Part shown: positions 1-7,974 of the stretch, in pieces | Numbering within the stretch: position 1 is the first letter of the stretch | Layout of the letters: each line of letters begins with the position of its first letter | From: Antarctobacter albus | Lineage (GTDB): Bacteria; Pseudomonadota; Alphaproteobacteria; Rhodobacterales; Rhodobacteraceae | Length of the DNA: 64,000 bases | NCBI RefSeq assembly: GCF_900101505.1 | Contig: NZ_FMZI01000005.1 | Coordinates: 248,001 to 312,000, forward strand | Direction: 5' to 3' | Translations under genes and position numbers: made by a program | Notes under the pieces: generated by a model | Databases searched by the model: none | What the model saw: only the letters and a program-made list of their open reading frames with translations | Told to the model about the DNA's origin: nothing

Positions 1-1038
1 GTGCAGTGCCGCGGCCTTGCGAAGGGCCGGGTGCCGGTCCTGCGCCCGCTGCGGACGGGACGGTGCCCGCACTACACGTTCCGCACCTTGTGACGAATCC
101 TGTAGGTCCAGTTCGGGTTGGGCTTTGGCGTTCGGTGTATCCAGCGGAGGCAGCGCCTCGATGATGTCCTCGACGTTGCGCACAAGGCGCGCGCCGTCGC
201 GGATCAGGATGTTGCAGCCGCTGGCGCGGGCATCCATCGGGTGACCGGGAACCGCCAGCACCTCGCGCCCCTGGTCAAGCGCGGTGCGCGCGGTGATCAG
301 CGACCCGGACTTGGCCGCCGCTTCGACAACGACGACTCCGCGAGACAGGCCGGAAACGATCCGGTTGCGTGTCGGGAAATGCCGGGCCACGGGCTGCAGG
401 CCCATCGGCTGTTCGCTCAGCCGGCAGCCACCACTCTGACATATCTCGTCCGCCAGACGCGTATTCTCGGACGGGTAAAGCACATCGACACCACCGGCCA
501 TGACGGCCACGGTGCCGCTGCGCAGGGCGCCGACATGGGCCACGGTATCGATTCCCCGGGCCAGCCCGGAAACCACCACGAACCCGACTTCTCCCAGTCC
601 TTCGGCCAGGCGCCGCGCCATGCGCGTACCCAGGGACGAGGCGCTGCGTGCGCCGACCAGGGCAATCATGGGGCGCCGCAACACGGCCCTGTCGCCGATG
701 CCCCAAAGCAGCGGTGGCGCGTCTGGAAGTTCCGCCAGGTCCGGGGGATACCCCGGCTCGCCACGGCAGAGCAGCCAGGCCCCGGCGCGGTGCCCGGCGG
801 CCAGTTCCGCCTCAGCCACGCCACGCGGGCAGGCCTCGTACTTCTCGACCCCGGCGGCGCGGGCGACATCCGGCAAGACGTCTATCGCGGCGGCGGCGCT
901 GCCGTGTTCGTTCATCAATCTCCAGAAAGTCGTCGGCCCCACGCGACGAGAGCGCAAGAGACGGAGCCAATCCACGCGATGATCTTCCGTGGTGGGTGGG
1001 AGTGGGGGGTGAGTGGAAGAGTAGCTTTCGTCGCGCAT
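1..1038 (-). CDS. dprA: DNA processing protein DprA (3' end outside window)
   Basis: DprA protects incoming single-stranded DNA and loads RecA during natural transformation and gene-transfer-agent uptake. The frame is open from an ATG at 1038 through the window edge (346 codons visible). It begins MRDESYSSTHPPL and contains the Rossmann-like core: LVGARSASSLG, then VVSGLARGIDTVAH, then AVMAGGVDVLYPSEN, and a later GSLITARTALDQGREVLAVPG block, all diagnostic for the DprA/Smf family. About 60 residues follow the core before the edge, probably leading into a C-terminal winged-helix domain that is cut off. A TTAACC half-site lies about 45 bp upstream. Family assignment is firm; the C-terminus is unseen. 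Confidence 0.95.
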   Translation of the reverse strand, partial: MRDESYSSTHPPLPPTTEDHRVDWLRLLRSRRVGPTTFWRLMNEHGSAAAAIDVLPDVARAAGVEKYEACPRGVAEAELAAGHRAGAWLLCRGEPGYPPDLAELPDAPPLLWGIGDRAVLRRPMIALVGARSASSLGTRMARRLAEGLGEVGFVVVSGLARGIDTVAHVGALRSGTVAVMAGGVDVLYPSENTRLADEICQSGGCRLSEQPMGLQPVARHFPTRNRIVSGLSRGVVVVEAAAKSGSLITARTALDQGREVLAVPGHPMDARASGCNILIRDGARLVRNVEDIIEALPPLDTPNAKAQPELDLQDSSQGAERVVRAPSRPQRAQDRHPALRKAAALH

Positions 1039-1080
1039 CCTGACCCCGTCTTCTTGCAGGACCAGTGATAGCGCCAGAGT

Positions 1081-1088
1081 GGTTAATC
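1081..1088 (-). promoter_or_regulatory. possible CtrA half-site upstream of dprA
   Basis: On the minus strand this reads GATTAACC, containing the TTAACC core recognised by CtrA in Alphaproteobacteria. It lies about 43 bp before the dprA ATG. CtrA-dependent expression of dprA is reported in Rhodobacter capsulatus. A six-base match can occur by chance, so this is a weak call. Confidence 0.3.
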
Positions 1089-1171
1089 ATAGGTGAATCG
1101 CGCAGGATCACCCGCAGGATTTCGCGTAATGCACTGTTTTTCCGCAACTCTTGATCTCTGCCCGGCGCCAG

Positions 1172-1657
1172 CTAGGCAAGCCCCTCCGGCTCCGGTGGAG
1201 GGGCAGCGTCACCTGCAGGCCGAAACACGGATGCCATCCAGCGCAACGCGACAAGATGGATCAGGGCAAGGAACGGCCCCAGAATCACCGCCAGAATGCC
1301 GCCGATCAAAGCCGACAGGAGGGTGCCGATCACCAATCCGCCCGCAAGCGCCACGGCCCAGCCGCCCCACCCGTTGACCAAGGCTAGATGGAGGACCACC
1401 GCCCCAGGCAGATGACCCGCCCAGCTGAACAGGGCCGAGAACGCCAGGACGATCCCGATGGCGCCGAAAACACCGGCGATTTCGGAGGAAACCCCCGCCA
1501 GGAGCGAGGCATTCATGCCCAGGATGACCCCGAAGACCACCGTGCCGGTGACGGCGATGCCCACGGCCAATAGATGCACCCAGATACTCAATCCTTCCGC
1601 AAGACCGGGATCGCTGCGGAACGGGTGCCACCAGGGGTCAGGCCTGGGCGCCGCCAA
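1172..1657 (-). CDS. small hypothetical integral membrane protein
   Basis: A 161-residue protein with four or five hydrophobic helices (from about residue 25 onward: SIWVHLLAVGIAVTGTVVFG, then IAGVFGAIGIVLAFSALF, then the GWGGWAVALAGGLVIG stretch) and a short proline-rich C-terminus. The first in-frame start is a TTG at 1657, inside the last codons of tldD, so the two genes overlap by 20 bp and are probably co-transcribed. No catalytic motif is recognisable. It sits between tldD and dprA; the function is unknown. Confidence 0.7.
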   Translation of the reverse strand: MAAPRPDPWWHPFRSDPGLAEGLSIWVHLLAVGIAVTGTVVFGVILGMNASLLAGVSSEIAGVFGAIGIVLAFSALFSWAGHLPGAVVLHLALVNGWGGWAVALAGGLVIGTLLSALIGGILAVILGPFLALIHLVALRWMASVFRPAGDAAPPPEPEGLA

Positions 1658-3059
1658 CCGTAAGCCCCCCGATCATCACGGTCGGCTGTCCCACGCCCAC
1701 CGGCACCCATTGGCCCTGCTTGCCGCAATTGCCCATGCCCGGGTCCAGCTCCATGTCGTTGCCAAGCGCCAGGATACGGTTCAGCGCATTCGCACCGTCA
1801 CCGATCAGCGTCGCGCCCTTGACCGGGGCGCCCACCTTGCCGTTCTTCACGCGGTAGGCCTCGGTACAGGAAAAGACGAACTTGCCATTGGTGATGTCCA
1901 CCTGTCCGCCGCCAAAGCCAACGGCCCAGATGCCATCCTTGAGATCGGCAACGATGTCCGCGGGATCCGAATCGCCGCCCAGCATGTAGGTGTTGGTCAT
2001 GCGCGGCATCGGGATATGGGCATAGCTCTGCCGCCGCCCGTTGCCCGTCGGGTCGACCCCCATCAGGCGCGCGTTCTGCCGATCCTGCATGAAACCGACC
2101 AGCTTGCCGTCCTCGATCAGCACGTTCTTCCCCGAGGGCGTGCCCTCGTCATCCACGGTGATCGAGCCGCGACGGTCCGGAATCGTGCCATCGTCCAGCA
2201 CCGTCACGCCCTTTGCGGCGACCTGCTGGCCCATCAGGCCGGCAAATGCGGACGAGCCTTTGCGGTTGAAATCCCCTTCCAGCCCGTGACCCACAGCCTC
2301 ATGCAGCAGGATGCCCGGCCATCCGGGGCCCAATACGATGTCCATGACACCCGCCGGGGCCGGTTCCGCCTCGAGGTTGACCAGCGCGACGCGTAGCGCC
2401 TCTCGCGCCTTGGACTGCCAGTCTTGCGGCGCCAGCAGCCCGTCCAGGGCCACACGCCCGCCACCACCCGCGGTGCCGGATTCGCGGCGACCGTTCTCCT
2501 CGACGATGACCGAGACATTGACCCGTGTCATCGGCCGCACGTCCGAAACCAGCGTTCCGTCGGCGCGCAGGATCGAGACCTCCTGCAAGGAGGCGGCGAT
2601 TGTCGCTGTCACCTGCACGACGCGACGATCGAGATCACGGGTAAAGGCGTCGATCTCGCGCAGGGTTTCCAGCTTGACCGGGAAACTGGCTCCCTCGATG
2701 GGATCGGCGTCCGTATAAAGGTGCCGGTTGGTGCCCGCGGGGGGCGGCGCCATGATCCCGCCGCCATCTCCGATGGCCAGCCGCGCCGTGTCCACCGCCC
2801 GCTTCAGCGCCGCTTCGCTGATCTCGGAAGCATGGGCATAGCCCGCCACTTCGCCGCGCACCGCACGCAGGCCAAAACCTTCGGAAGAATCATAGCTGGC
2901 GGTCTTGACCCGTCCGTCATCGAGAACGAGCGCTTCGGAACGGGCGCGCTCGATGAAAAGCTCGCCATCCTCGGCACCGGCCAGCGCGTCGCGGACAAGC
3001 GCTGTGGTGGCATCGAGGTCCAGATGGGTCTCGAACGGGCGAAAGGGAGCGTTGGACAT
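1638..3059 (-). CDS. tldD: metalloprotease TldD
   Basis: A 473-residue member of the TldD/PmbA family. In characterised bacteria TldD forms a TldD-TldE heterodimeric zinc protease acting on unfolded peptides, including microcin precursors. The zinc-binding HEAVGH motif is at residues 253-258 within LGPGWPGILLHEAVGHGLEG, and the conserved C-terminal GNCGKQGQWVPVGVGQP is present. Length matches the family. The start ATG at 3059 faces the divergently transcribed small secreted protein at 3201. The partner gene tldE/pmbA is not in this window. Confidence 0.96.
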   Translation of the reverse strand: MSNAPFRPFETHLDLDATTALVRDALAGAEDGELFIERARSEALVLDDGRVKTASYDSSEGFGLRAVRGEVAGYAHASEISEAALKRAVDTARLAIGDGGGIMAPPPAGTNRHLYTDADPIEGASFPVKLETLREIDAFTRDLDRRVVQVTATIAASLQEVSILRADGTLVSDVRPMTRVNVSVIVEENGRRESGTAGGGGRVALDGLLAPQDWQSKAREALRVALVNLEAEPAPAGVMDIVLGPGWPGILLHEAVGHGLEGDFNRKGSSAFAGLMGQQVAAKGVTVLDDGTIPDRRGSITVDDEGTPSGKNVLIEDGKLVGFMQDRQNARLMGVDPTGNGRRQSYAHIPMPRMTNTYMLGGDSDPADIVADLKDGIWAVGFGGGQVDITNGKFVFSCTEAYRVKNGKVGAPVKGATLIGDGANALNRILALGNDMELDPGMGNCGKQGQWVPVGVGQPTVMIGGLTVGGAQA

Positions 3060-3200
3060 GTGAAACTCCGGGATCGGTCAGGGCGTCTGTTGCCCCAAGA
3101 CCTAGACCATCGGCATCGGCTTGACCACGGCAGAGGTCGGGCGCGTTTGGGAAAGGAGGCACGTCGTGTTAGGTTGAAACGTCATTCGGGAGGACGATCC

Positions 3201-3458
3201 ATGCGCAAGACTTTGACTGCACTGCTCCTTGCCCTCAGCGCTGGCGGTGCCTCGGCCCAGTACATCGACGTGATCGAAATGCTGCAGGCCCCGCCAAGCG
3301 GGGGCGGGGTGACGCTGGACCGGAACACCAGCACGCTGACCATCGAAAAGCCCGGATCCCTGCCCCCCATGTCGGAAAACGTCCCTCACAAGGTGGACGG
3401 CGCAGGCATCGGCATAGATACAGGGCCAGACACCAGAGGCACGCCCATCGGCAAGTAA
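3201..3458 (+). CDS. small secreted protein of unknown function
   Basis: An 85-residue product with a clean signal peptide (MRKTLTALLLALSAGGASAQ, cleavage after ASA) and a mature part of about 65 residues rich in Gly, Pro, Ser and Thr, without cysteines. The ATG at 3201 follows a good GGGAGGA ribosome site at 3188-3194; longer upstream in-frame extensions are not needed. It stands alone between tldD (divergent) and the cytochrome oxidase operon, 265 bp before ctaC. No family recognised. Confidence 0.65.
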   Translation: MRKTLTALLLALSAGGASAQYIDVIEMLQAPPSGGGVTLDRNTSTLTIEKPGSLPPMSENVPHKVDGAGIGIDTGPDTRGTPIGK

Positions 3459-3557
3459 CAGCTCACGACCGGGCTCAGACGCTTTGAAACCGGCCAAACG
3501 GGCACGCCTGTGCCTGCCCGAATTACCCTCGCAGGACATGGCCTGCGACATCGCCGC

Positions 3558-3571
3558 TTGATCTGGATCAA
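3558..3571. promoter_or_regulatory. FnrL/FNR-type box upstream of ctaC
   Basis: TTGATCTGGATCAA is a perfect match to the FNR/FnrL consensus TTGAT-N4-ATCAA, 152 bp before the ctaC start in a 265-bp gap without a gene. FnrL is the oxygen-responsive regulator of roseobacters and Rhodobacter. Placement upstream of an aa3-oxidase subunit suggests oxygen-dependent control, most simply repression under low oxygen (inference). Immediately 3' lies GCGGC-GGTTT-GCCGC (3577-3591), which on the minus strand would be a hairpin followed by seven T. Confidence 0.75.
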
Positions 3572-3723
3572 AAAAAGCGGCGGTTTGCCGCAAGAACCGT
3601 GCTTTCCTGGCATTCCAGAATATGATTTTAAGCAGACAGAACGCAATGGGAGGTGCGTGAACTGCCGTGTCTACTGCGGTGTTCCTCCCGTCCGACCACA
3701 CTCGCAACCGATCAGGGTGAGAC

Positions 3724-4599
3724 ATGCAAAGCAAACCGATGCTTTTGGGCCTTCTGAGCGCCTTCATCGCCGCGCCGGCACTGGCGCAGGACCTTCCCGT
3801 CGTGGGCAAACCCCACGACGGTGGCATGGGCTTCCAGCCCGCCGCCACCGAACTGGCGGCCGATCTGCAGTGGCTGGACGGCATGATCCTTGTGATCATC
3901 ACCGCCATCTGCCTGCTGGTCGTCGCCCTGATGGCCTTCATCTACGTGCGGTTCAACCGCAAGGCGAACCCGAACCCCAGCTCCTTCACGCACAACTCTC
4001 CGCTCGAGGTGGCCTGGACCATCGGCCCGATCGTCATCCTCGTCTTCATCGGCGCCTTCTCGCTGCCGGTGCTGTTCAAGCAGCAGGAGATCCCCGAGGG
4101 CGACATCACCATCAAGGTGACCGGCTACCAGTGGTACTGGGGCTACGAATACGTCGGAACCGACCTGGTCTACGACGCCTACATGATCGGTTCGCCCGCC
4201 ACCGGTGGCGACAACCGCATGACCCCGGCCGTCGAGGAACAGCTGGTCGATGCCGGCTATGAGAAGAGCGACTTCCTTCTGGCCACCGACACCGCCATCG
4301 TCCTGCCCGTGGGCAAGACCGTCGTGATGCAGGTGACCGGTGCCGACGTGATCCACTCGTGGACCATTCCCGCCTTTGGCGTGAAGCAGGACGCTGTCCC
4401 CGGCCGCCTGGCCGAACTGTGGTTCACCCCCGAGAAAGAGGGCGTCTACTACGGCCAGTGCTCGGAACTCTGCGGTATCGCGCACGCCTACATGCCGATC
4501 ACCGTCAAGGTCGTCAGCGAAGAGGCCTACGAGGCCTGGCTGCAGCGGTCTATCGACGAAGGTGGCTACACCGACGTTCGCGAAGTTCTGACCAACTGA
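3724..4599 (+). CDS. ctaC: cytochrome c oxidase (aa3) subunit II
   Basis: This subunit carries the CuA centre that accepts electrons from cytochrome c and passes them to heme a in subunit I. The 291-residue product has a signal peptide (about 1-21), two transmembrane helices (about 53-76 and 97-118), the aromatic electron-entry patch QWYWGYEY at 136-143, and a complete set of CuA ligands: H211, C246, E248, C250, H254 and M257 in [12 protein letters not shown]. No heme-binding CxxCH tail is present, so this is the short aa3 form. It leads the cta operon; subunit I is not in the window. Confidence 0.98.
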   Translation: MQSKPMLLGLLSAFIAAPALAQDLPVVGKPHDGGMGFQPAATELAADLQWLDGMILVIITAICLLVVALMAFIYVRFNRKANPNPSSFTHNSPLEVAWTIGPIVILVFIGAFSLPVLFKQQEIPEGDITIKVTGYQWYWGYEYVGTDLVYDAYMIGSPATGGDNRMTPAVEEQLVDAGYEKSDFLLATDTAIVLPVGKTVVMQVTGADVIHSWTIPAFGVKQDAVPGRLAELWFTPEKEGVYYGQCSELCGIAHAYMPITVKVVSEEAYEAWLQRSIDEGGYTDVREVLTN

Positions 4600-4603
4600 G
4601 ACC

Positions 4604-4625
4604 GGATGGGTCTCAGGACCCATCC
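4604..4625 (+). other. perfect 9-bp intercistronic hairpin, ctaC-ctaB
   Basis: GGATGGGTC-TCAG-GACCCATCC forms a 9-bp stem with a 4-nt loop five bases after the ctaC stop. There is no T-tract, so it is more likely a 3'-end stabiliser or processing element for ctaC mRNA than a terminator itself. Confidence 0.6.
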
Positions 4626-4643
4626 CATGCCCAACCTGCAAGG

Positions 4644-4666
4644 TGCGCCCGTCCGGCGCATCTTTT
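4644..4666 (+). terminator. weak intrinsic terminator/attenuator between ctaC and ctaB
   Basis: TGCGCC-CGTCC-GGCGCA gives a 6-bp stem followed by TCTTTT. Together with the hairpin at 4604-4625 it could make ctaC more abundant than the downstream assembly genes, with ctaB reached by read-through. Confidence 0.45.
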
Positions 4667-4683
4667 GACCACAGGGACCAAAG

Positions 4684-5619
4684 ATGAGCGACGCCAGCCT
4701 GCACGCCAGCCCTTACGAGAACGAGGCCCAGTTCGGCGACTACTTCGCCCTGCTGAAGCCGCGGGTGATGACGCTTGTCGTCTTCACCGCCTTTGTCGGC
4801 TTGCTGGCCGCGCCGGTCGGTGTGCATCCCTTCGTGGGCTTCTGCGCGGTGCTGTTCATTGCCGTGGGCGGCGGTGCCTCGGGCGCCCTGAACATGTGGT
4901 ACGATTCGGATATCGACGCGGTGATGAAACGCACCGCCAAGCGCCCGATTCCCGCCGGCAAGGTCACCCGGGACGAAGCGCTGGCCATCGGCCTGACCCT
5001 GTCGGTCTTTGCCGTGGTCTTCCTGGGCCTCGCCACCAACTGGGTGGCGGCGGGCCTGCTGGCCTTCACCATCTTCTTCTACGTCGTGATCTACACGATG
5101 TGGCTCAAGCGGCTGACGCCGCAGAACATCGTGATCGGCGGTGCCGCCGGGGCCTTCCCCCCGATGATCGGCTGGGCCGCCGCAACCGGCGACATATCGA
5201 CCGCCTCGGTGCTGATGTTCTGCCTCACCTTCCTCTGGACGCCGCCGCACTTCTGGGCGCTCGCCCTCTTTGTGCGCATGGACTATGACAATGCCACCGT
5301 GCCGATGCTGACCGTGACCCACGGTCGCCGCGCGACCCGCCGCCATATCCTGGGTTACACCGTGCTGCTGGCCATCTTCGCCATCGGGCTGGGCTTTACC
5401 CAGGTCGGCGGCCCGGTCTACCTGGCCACCTCCCTGCTGCTGAACGCCCTGTTCCTGAAAGGCGCCGTGCAGATTGCGCGCCGCGACGAGGCGCAGGCCG
5501 AGGCGGACAGCTACAAGGTGGAAAAGAAATTCTTCAAGCTCTCGCTGCTGTACCTCTTCGCGCATTTCGGCGCGATCCTGGTGGACGCGGGTCTGGATCG
5601 CATGGGGGTCTGGGCATGA
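4684..5619 (+). CDS. ctaB: protoheme IX farnesyltransferase (heme O synthase)
   Basis: This UbiA-superfamily membrane enzyme attaches farnesyl to heme b to make heme O, the precursor of the heme a used by the aa3 oxidase. The 311-residue length is normal. The prenyl-diphosphate Asp-rich motif NMWYDSDID is at residues 70-78, followed by [11 protein letters not shown], and about eight hydrophobic segments follow. It lies 84 bp after ctaC; its TGA overlaps the ATG of the next small gene (ATGA). Confidence 0.97.
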   Translation: MSDASLHASPYENEAQFGDYFALLKPRVMTLVVFTAFVGLLAAPVGVHPFVGFCAVLFIAVGGGASGALNMWYDSDIDAVMKRTAKRPIPAGKVTRDEALAIGLTLSVFAVVFLGLATNWVAAGLLAFTIFFYVVIYTMWLKRLTPQNIVIGGAAGAFPPMIGWAAATGDISTASVLMFCLTFLWTPPHFWALALFVRMDYDNATVPMLTVTHGRRATRRHILGYTVLLAIFAIGLGFTQVGGPVYLATSLLLNALFLKGAVQIARRDEAQAEADSYKVEKKFFKLSLLYLFAHFGAILVDAGLDRMGVWA

Positions 5620-5786
5620 GCCTGGTCAAGGAACACGAGCTGCACAAGCGCCGCCGCGGTCGCAACATCGGCGTCGGACTGGTGCTGGCGGCATTCATAG
5701 CGATAATATTCGGGCTGACCGTCGTGAAAGTCACCCGGGGGGACTTCCAGATGCAACCGCAACAGGGAGTAACTGATGGCAACTGA
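5616..5786 (+). CDS. small single-pass membrane protein of the cta operon
   Basis: A 56-residue ORF beginning [17 protein letters not shown], with one transmembrane helix (about residues 18-38) and a short polar tail. It overlaps ctaB at its start (ATGA) and ctaG at its end by 11 bp, so it is translationally coupled to both. A small ORF in this position is common in alphaproteobacterial cta operons and is sometimes called CoxF. The function is not established; a role in oxidase assembly is inferred from position only. Confidence 0.75.
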   Translation: MSLVKEHELHKRRRGRNIGVGLVLAAFIAIIFGLTVVKVTRGDFQMQPQQGVTDGN

Positions 5787-6357
5787 TGGCAAGCTGAAGA
5801 CGGTCTACCAGACGGTCGGTGTCGTCGTCCTGATGGGGGGCCTCGCCTGGGCCTCTGTACCGTTCTACGATTGGTTCTGCCGGGTGACCGGTTTTGGCGG
5901 TACGCCCAACGTGGCCGTGGCGGCCGGCGACGTGCTGGACCAAACGATCAAGGTGCGTTTCGATGCCTCGAAGGAACGCGGGATGCCGTGGGAGTTCAAA
6001 CCCATGCAGACCGAGATGACCATTCGCATCGGAGAAGAAGGCCTGGCCTTCTACGAGGCTTACAACCCTACCGACCGTCCCATCGCCGGGCAGGCCTCCT
6101 ACAACGTGGCCCCCTACGAGGCCGGCGCCTTCTTTTCCAAGATCGAATGCTTCTGCTTTACCGAACAGGTGCTGATGCCCGGTGAACGCGTGCAGATGCC
6201 GGTGAGCTTCTTTGTCGACCCCGAGATCGTCACCGATCGGGACGCCAAGCACACCAACCACATCACGCTGTCCTATACCTTCTACGAGATCGACCTGCCC
6301 GAAGAGACGCAGGCCGCGCTCGACGCCCAAAAAGACGCGAAAGCGTCCGTGAACTAA
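5776..6357 (+). CDS. ctaG: cytochrome c oxidase assembly protein CtaG/Cox11
   Basis: Cox11-type copper chaperone that inserts CuB into subunit I. The 193-residue product has a single N-terminal transmembrane helix (about 10-30), the membrane-proximal cysteine C35 in [12 protein letters not shown], and the copper-binding CFCF at 125-128 in [10 protein letters not shown]. The C-terminal domain has the immunoglobulin-like fold of the family. The start at 5776 has GGGAG upstream and lies inside an exact 10-bp tandem duplication (5771-5790). Confidence 0.97.
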   Translation: MATDGKLKTVYQTVGVVVLMGGLAWASVPFYDWFCRVTGFGGTPNVAVAAGDVLDQTIKVRFDASKERGMPWEFKPMQTEMTIRIGEEGLAFYEAYNPTDRPIAGQASYNVAPYEAGAFFSKIECFCFTEQVLMPGERVQMPVSFFVDPEIVTDRDAKHTNHITLSYTFYEIDLPEETQAALDAQKDAKASVN

Positions 6358-6377
6358 CGCCTAACGAGGGAACCGCA

Positions 6378-7184
6378 ATGGCGCATGCAAAGAACCACGA
6401 CTACCACATCCTGAACCCCTCTATCTGGCCCTTCCTCGGGGCGGTTGCCGGCTTCGTCATGCTGTTCGGCGCGGTTTTGATGTTCCATGACAACGGCCCC
6501 TGGATGTTCCTGATCGGCTTTGTCGGCGTGCTTTACACCATGTTCGGCTGGTGGTCGGACACTGTGGCGGAGAACCAGGTCGGCGATCACACGCCGGTCG
6601 TGCTGATCGGCCTGCGCTATGGCTTCATCCTGTTCATCATGTCCGAGGTGATGTTCTTCTTCGCCTGGTTCTGGTCGTTCTTCAAACACGCCATGTACCC
6701 GATGGATCCCGACGGCAACTCGCCCGCCGTCGACGGCGTCTGGCCGCCCGCGGGCATCGAGACCTTCGATCCCTGGCACCTGCCGCTGATCAACACGCTG
6801 ATTCTGCTCTGCTCGGGCGCGGCGGCGACCTGGGCGCACCACGCGCTGGTGCACGAGGACAACCGCCAGGACGTCAAGTCGGGCCTGATCATTGCCGTGC
6901 TGCTGGGCCTGATCTTCACCGTCTTCCAGGCCTATGAATACAGCCACGCGGCCTTCGGTTTCGGTGGCAACATCTACGGCGCCAACTTCTTCATGGCGAC
7001 GGGCTTCCACGGCGCGCACGTGATCATCGGCACGATCTTCCTGTTCATCTGCCTGATCCGCGTCTACCGCGGCCATTTCACCGCCACCAACCACCTCGGG
7101 TTCGAAGCGGCGGCATGGTACTGGCACTTCGTCGACGTGGTCTGGCTGTTCCTCTTTGCAGCGGTCTACATCTGGGGCGGCTGA
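6378..7184 (+). CDS. ctaE: cytochrome c oxidase subunit III
   Basis: A 268-residue subunit III with seven hydrophobic helices. It starts [21 protein letters not shown] and contains the family signatures [14 protein letters not shown] and the ending [25 protein letters not shown] (given here as two overlapping landmarks, [13 protein letters not shown] and [10 protein letters not shown]). Subunit III stabilises subunit I and its proton uptake path. It lies 20 bp after ctaG and is followed by an intrinsic terminator at 7251. Confidence 0.97.
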   Translation: MAHAKNHDYHILNPSIWPFLGAVAGFVMLFGAVLMFHDNGPWMFLIGFVGVLYTMFGWWSDTVAENQVGDHTPVVLIGLRYGFILFIMSEVMFFFAWFWSFFKHAMYPMDPDGNSPAVDGVWPPAGIETFDPWHLPLINTLILLCSGAAATWAHHALVHEDNRQDVKSGLIIAVLLGLIFTVFQAYEYSHAAFGFGGNIYGANFFMATGFHGAHVIIGTIFLFICLIRVYRGHFTATNHLGFEAAAWYWHFVDVVWLFLFAAVYIWGG

Positions 7185-7250
7185 AGATGCGGCGGGGCGC
7201 CCCCCGCCTTACATCAGGCCTTGAACCTCACGGCCCACAAGGTACACCAA

Positions 7251-7278
7251 GGCGCGCCCCACCCGGGCGCGCCTTTTT
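7251..7278 (+). terminator. rho-independent terminator after ctaE
   Basis: GGCGCGCC, a 6-7 nt loop, a second GGCGCGCC, then TTTTT. The stem is self-complementary and strong. It lies between ctaE and the surf1 start, arguing that surf1 either has its own promoter or is reached by read-through. Confidence 0.8.
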
Positions 7279-7295
7279 CGTTTCCGGAGCTCCGC

Positions 7296-7973
7296 TTGAG
7301 ACGCTACATCGCCCCCCTGCTGATTGGCCTGACAGGCATCGCCATCCTGCTTTGGCTGGGCACCTGGCAATTGCAGCGGCTGGAATGGAAACGGGGCATC
7401 CTTGACGAGATCGAGACCACCATCGCAAGTGCCCCACAGCCCCTGCCCCGGCTGATCGATCCCGAGGCGCAACGCTACCAGCCCACGACCCTGACCGGAG
7501 AGATCGGCGCCGAGACCCTGGCCGTGCTTGTCTCTGTCAAACAACGTGGTGCGGGCTGGCGACTCATCTCGGCCTTTCAGACGGCGGAGGGACGGCGCGT
7601 GCTGGTTGATCGCGGCTTTGTCCCCGTCGACCGGAAGGAAGCCACCCGCTACGCCGGACCGGCAGAGGTGACGGGCAACCTGCACTGGCCGGATGACCGC
7701 AATTCCTCGACCCCTGACAACGATCCGGCGGACAACACATGGTTTGCACGCGATCTGGCACAGATGGCGGACAGGCTGGATACCGAACCCTTGCTGGTCG
7801 TGACACGGACAATGTCGCCCGCCGACGAGGGTGTGTCGCCCCTGCCCGTCGACACCAGCGGCATTCCCAACGATCACTTGCAATACGCCATAACGTGGTA
7901 TTCGCTCGCCGCGGTCTGGCTCATCATGACAGGCGTCTGGATCAGGCGGCTGAAAACAGGCAGGGAGGCCTGA
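7296..7973 (+). CDS. SURF1 family cytochrome oxidase biogenesis protein
   Basis: SURF1 (Shy1) proteins help place heme a in subunit I. The product of about 225 residues has the family's two-helix hairpin: an N-terminal helix with LLWLGTWQLQRLEWK and a C-terminal NDHLQYAITWYSLAAVW helix, with a periplasmic domain between. I chose the TTG at 7296, with GGAG at 7286-7289 six bases upstream. The only in-frame ATG (7221) would put the strong terminator inside the coding region and add a non-conserved 25-residue leader. It ends 1 nt before thrC. Confidence 0.9.
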   Translation: MRRYIAPLLIGLTGIAILLWLGTWQLQRLEWKRGILDEIETTIASAPQPLPRLIDPEAQRYQPTTLTGEIGAETLAVLVSVKQRGAGWRLISAFQTAEGRRVLVDRGFVPVDRKEATRYAGPAEVTGNLHWPDDRNSSTPDNDPADNTWFARDLAQMADRLDTEPLLVVTRTMSPADEGVSPLPVDTSGIPNDHLQYAITWYSLAAVWLIMTGVWIRRLKTGREA

Positions 7974-7974
7974 C

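Noticed and set aside
118-1068. A 316-codon plus-strand frame opposite dprA
   Set aside because: The minus strand carries unmistakable DprA motifs; the plus frame has none.
3712-5565. A 617-codon minus-strand frame opposite ctaC and ctaB
   Set aside because: The composition (Gly, His, Asp, Gln runs) is the mirror of the cta genes' codon bias; no family features and no ribosome site.
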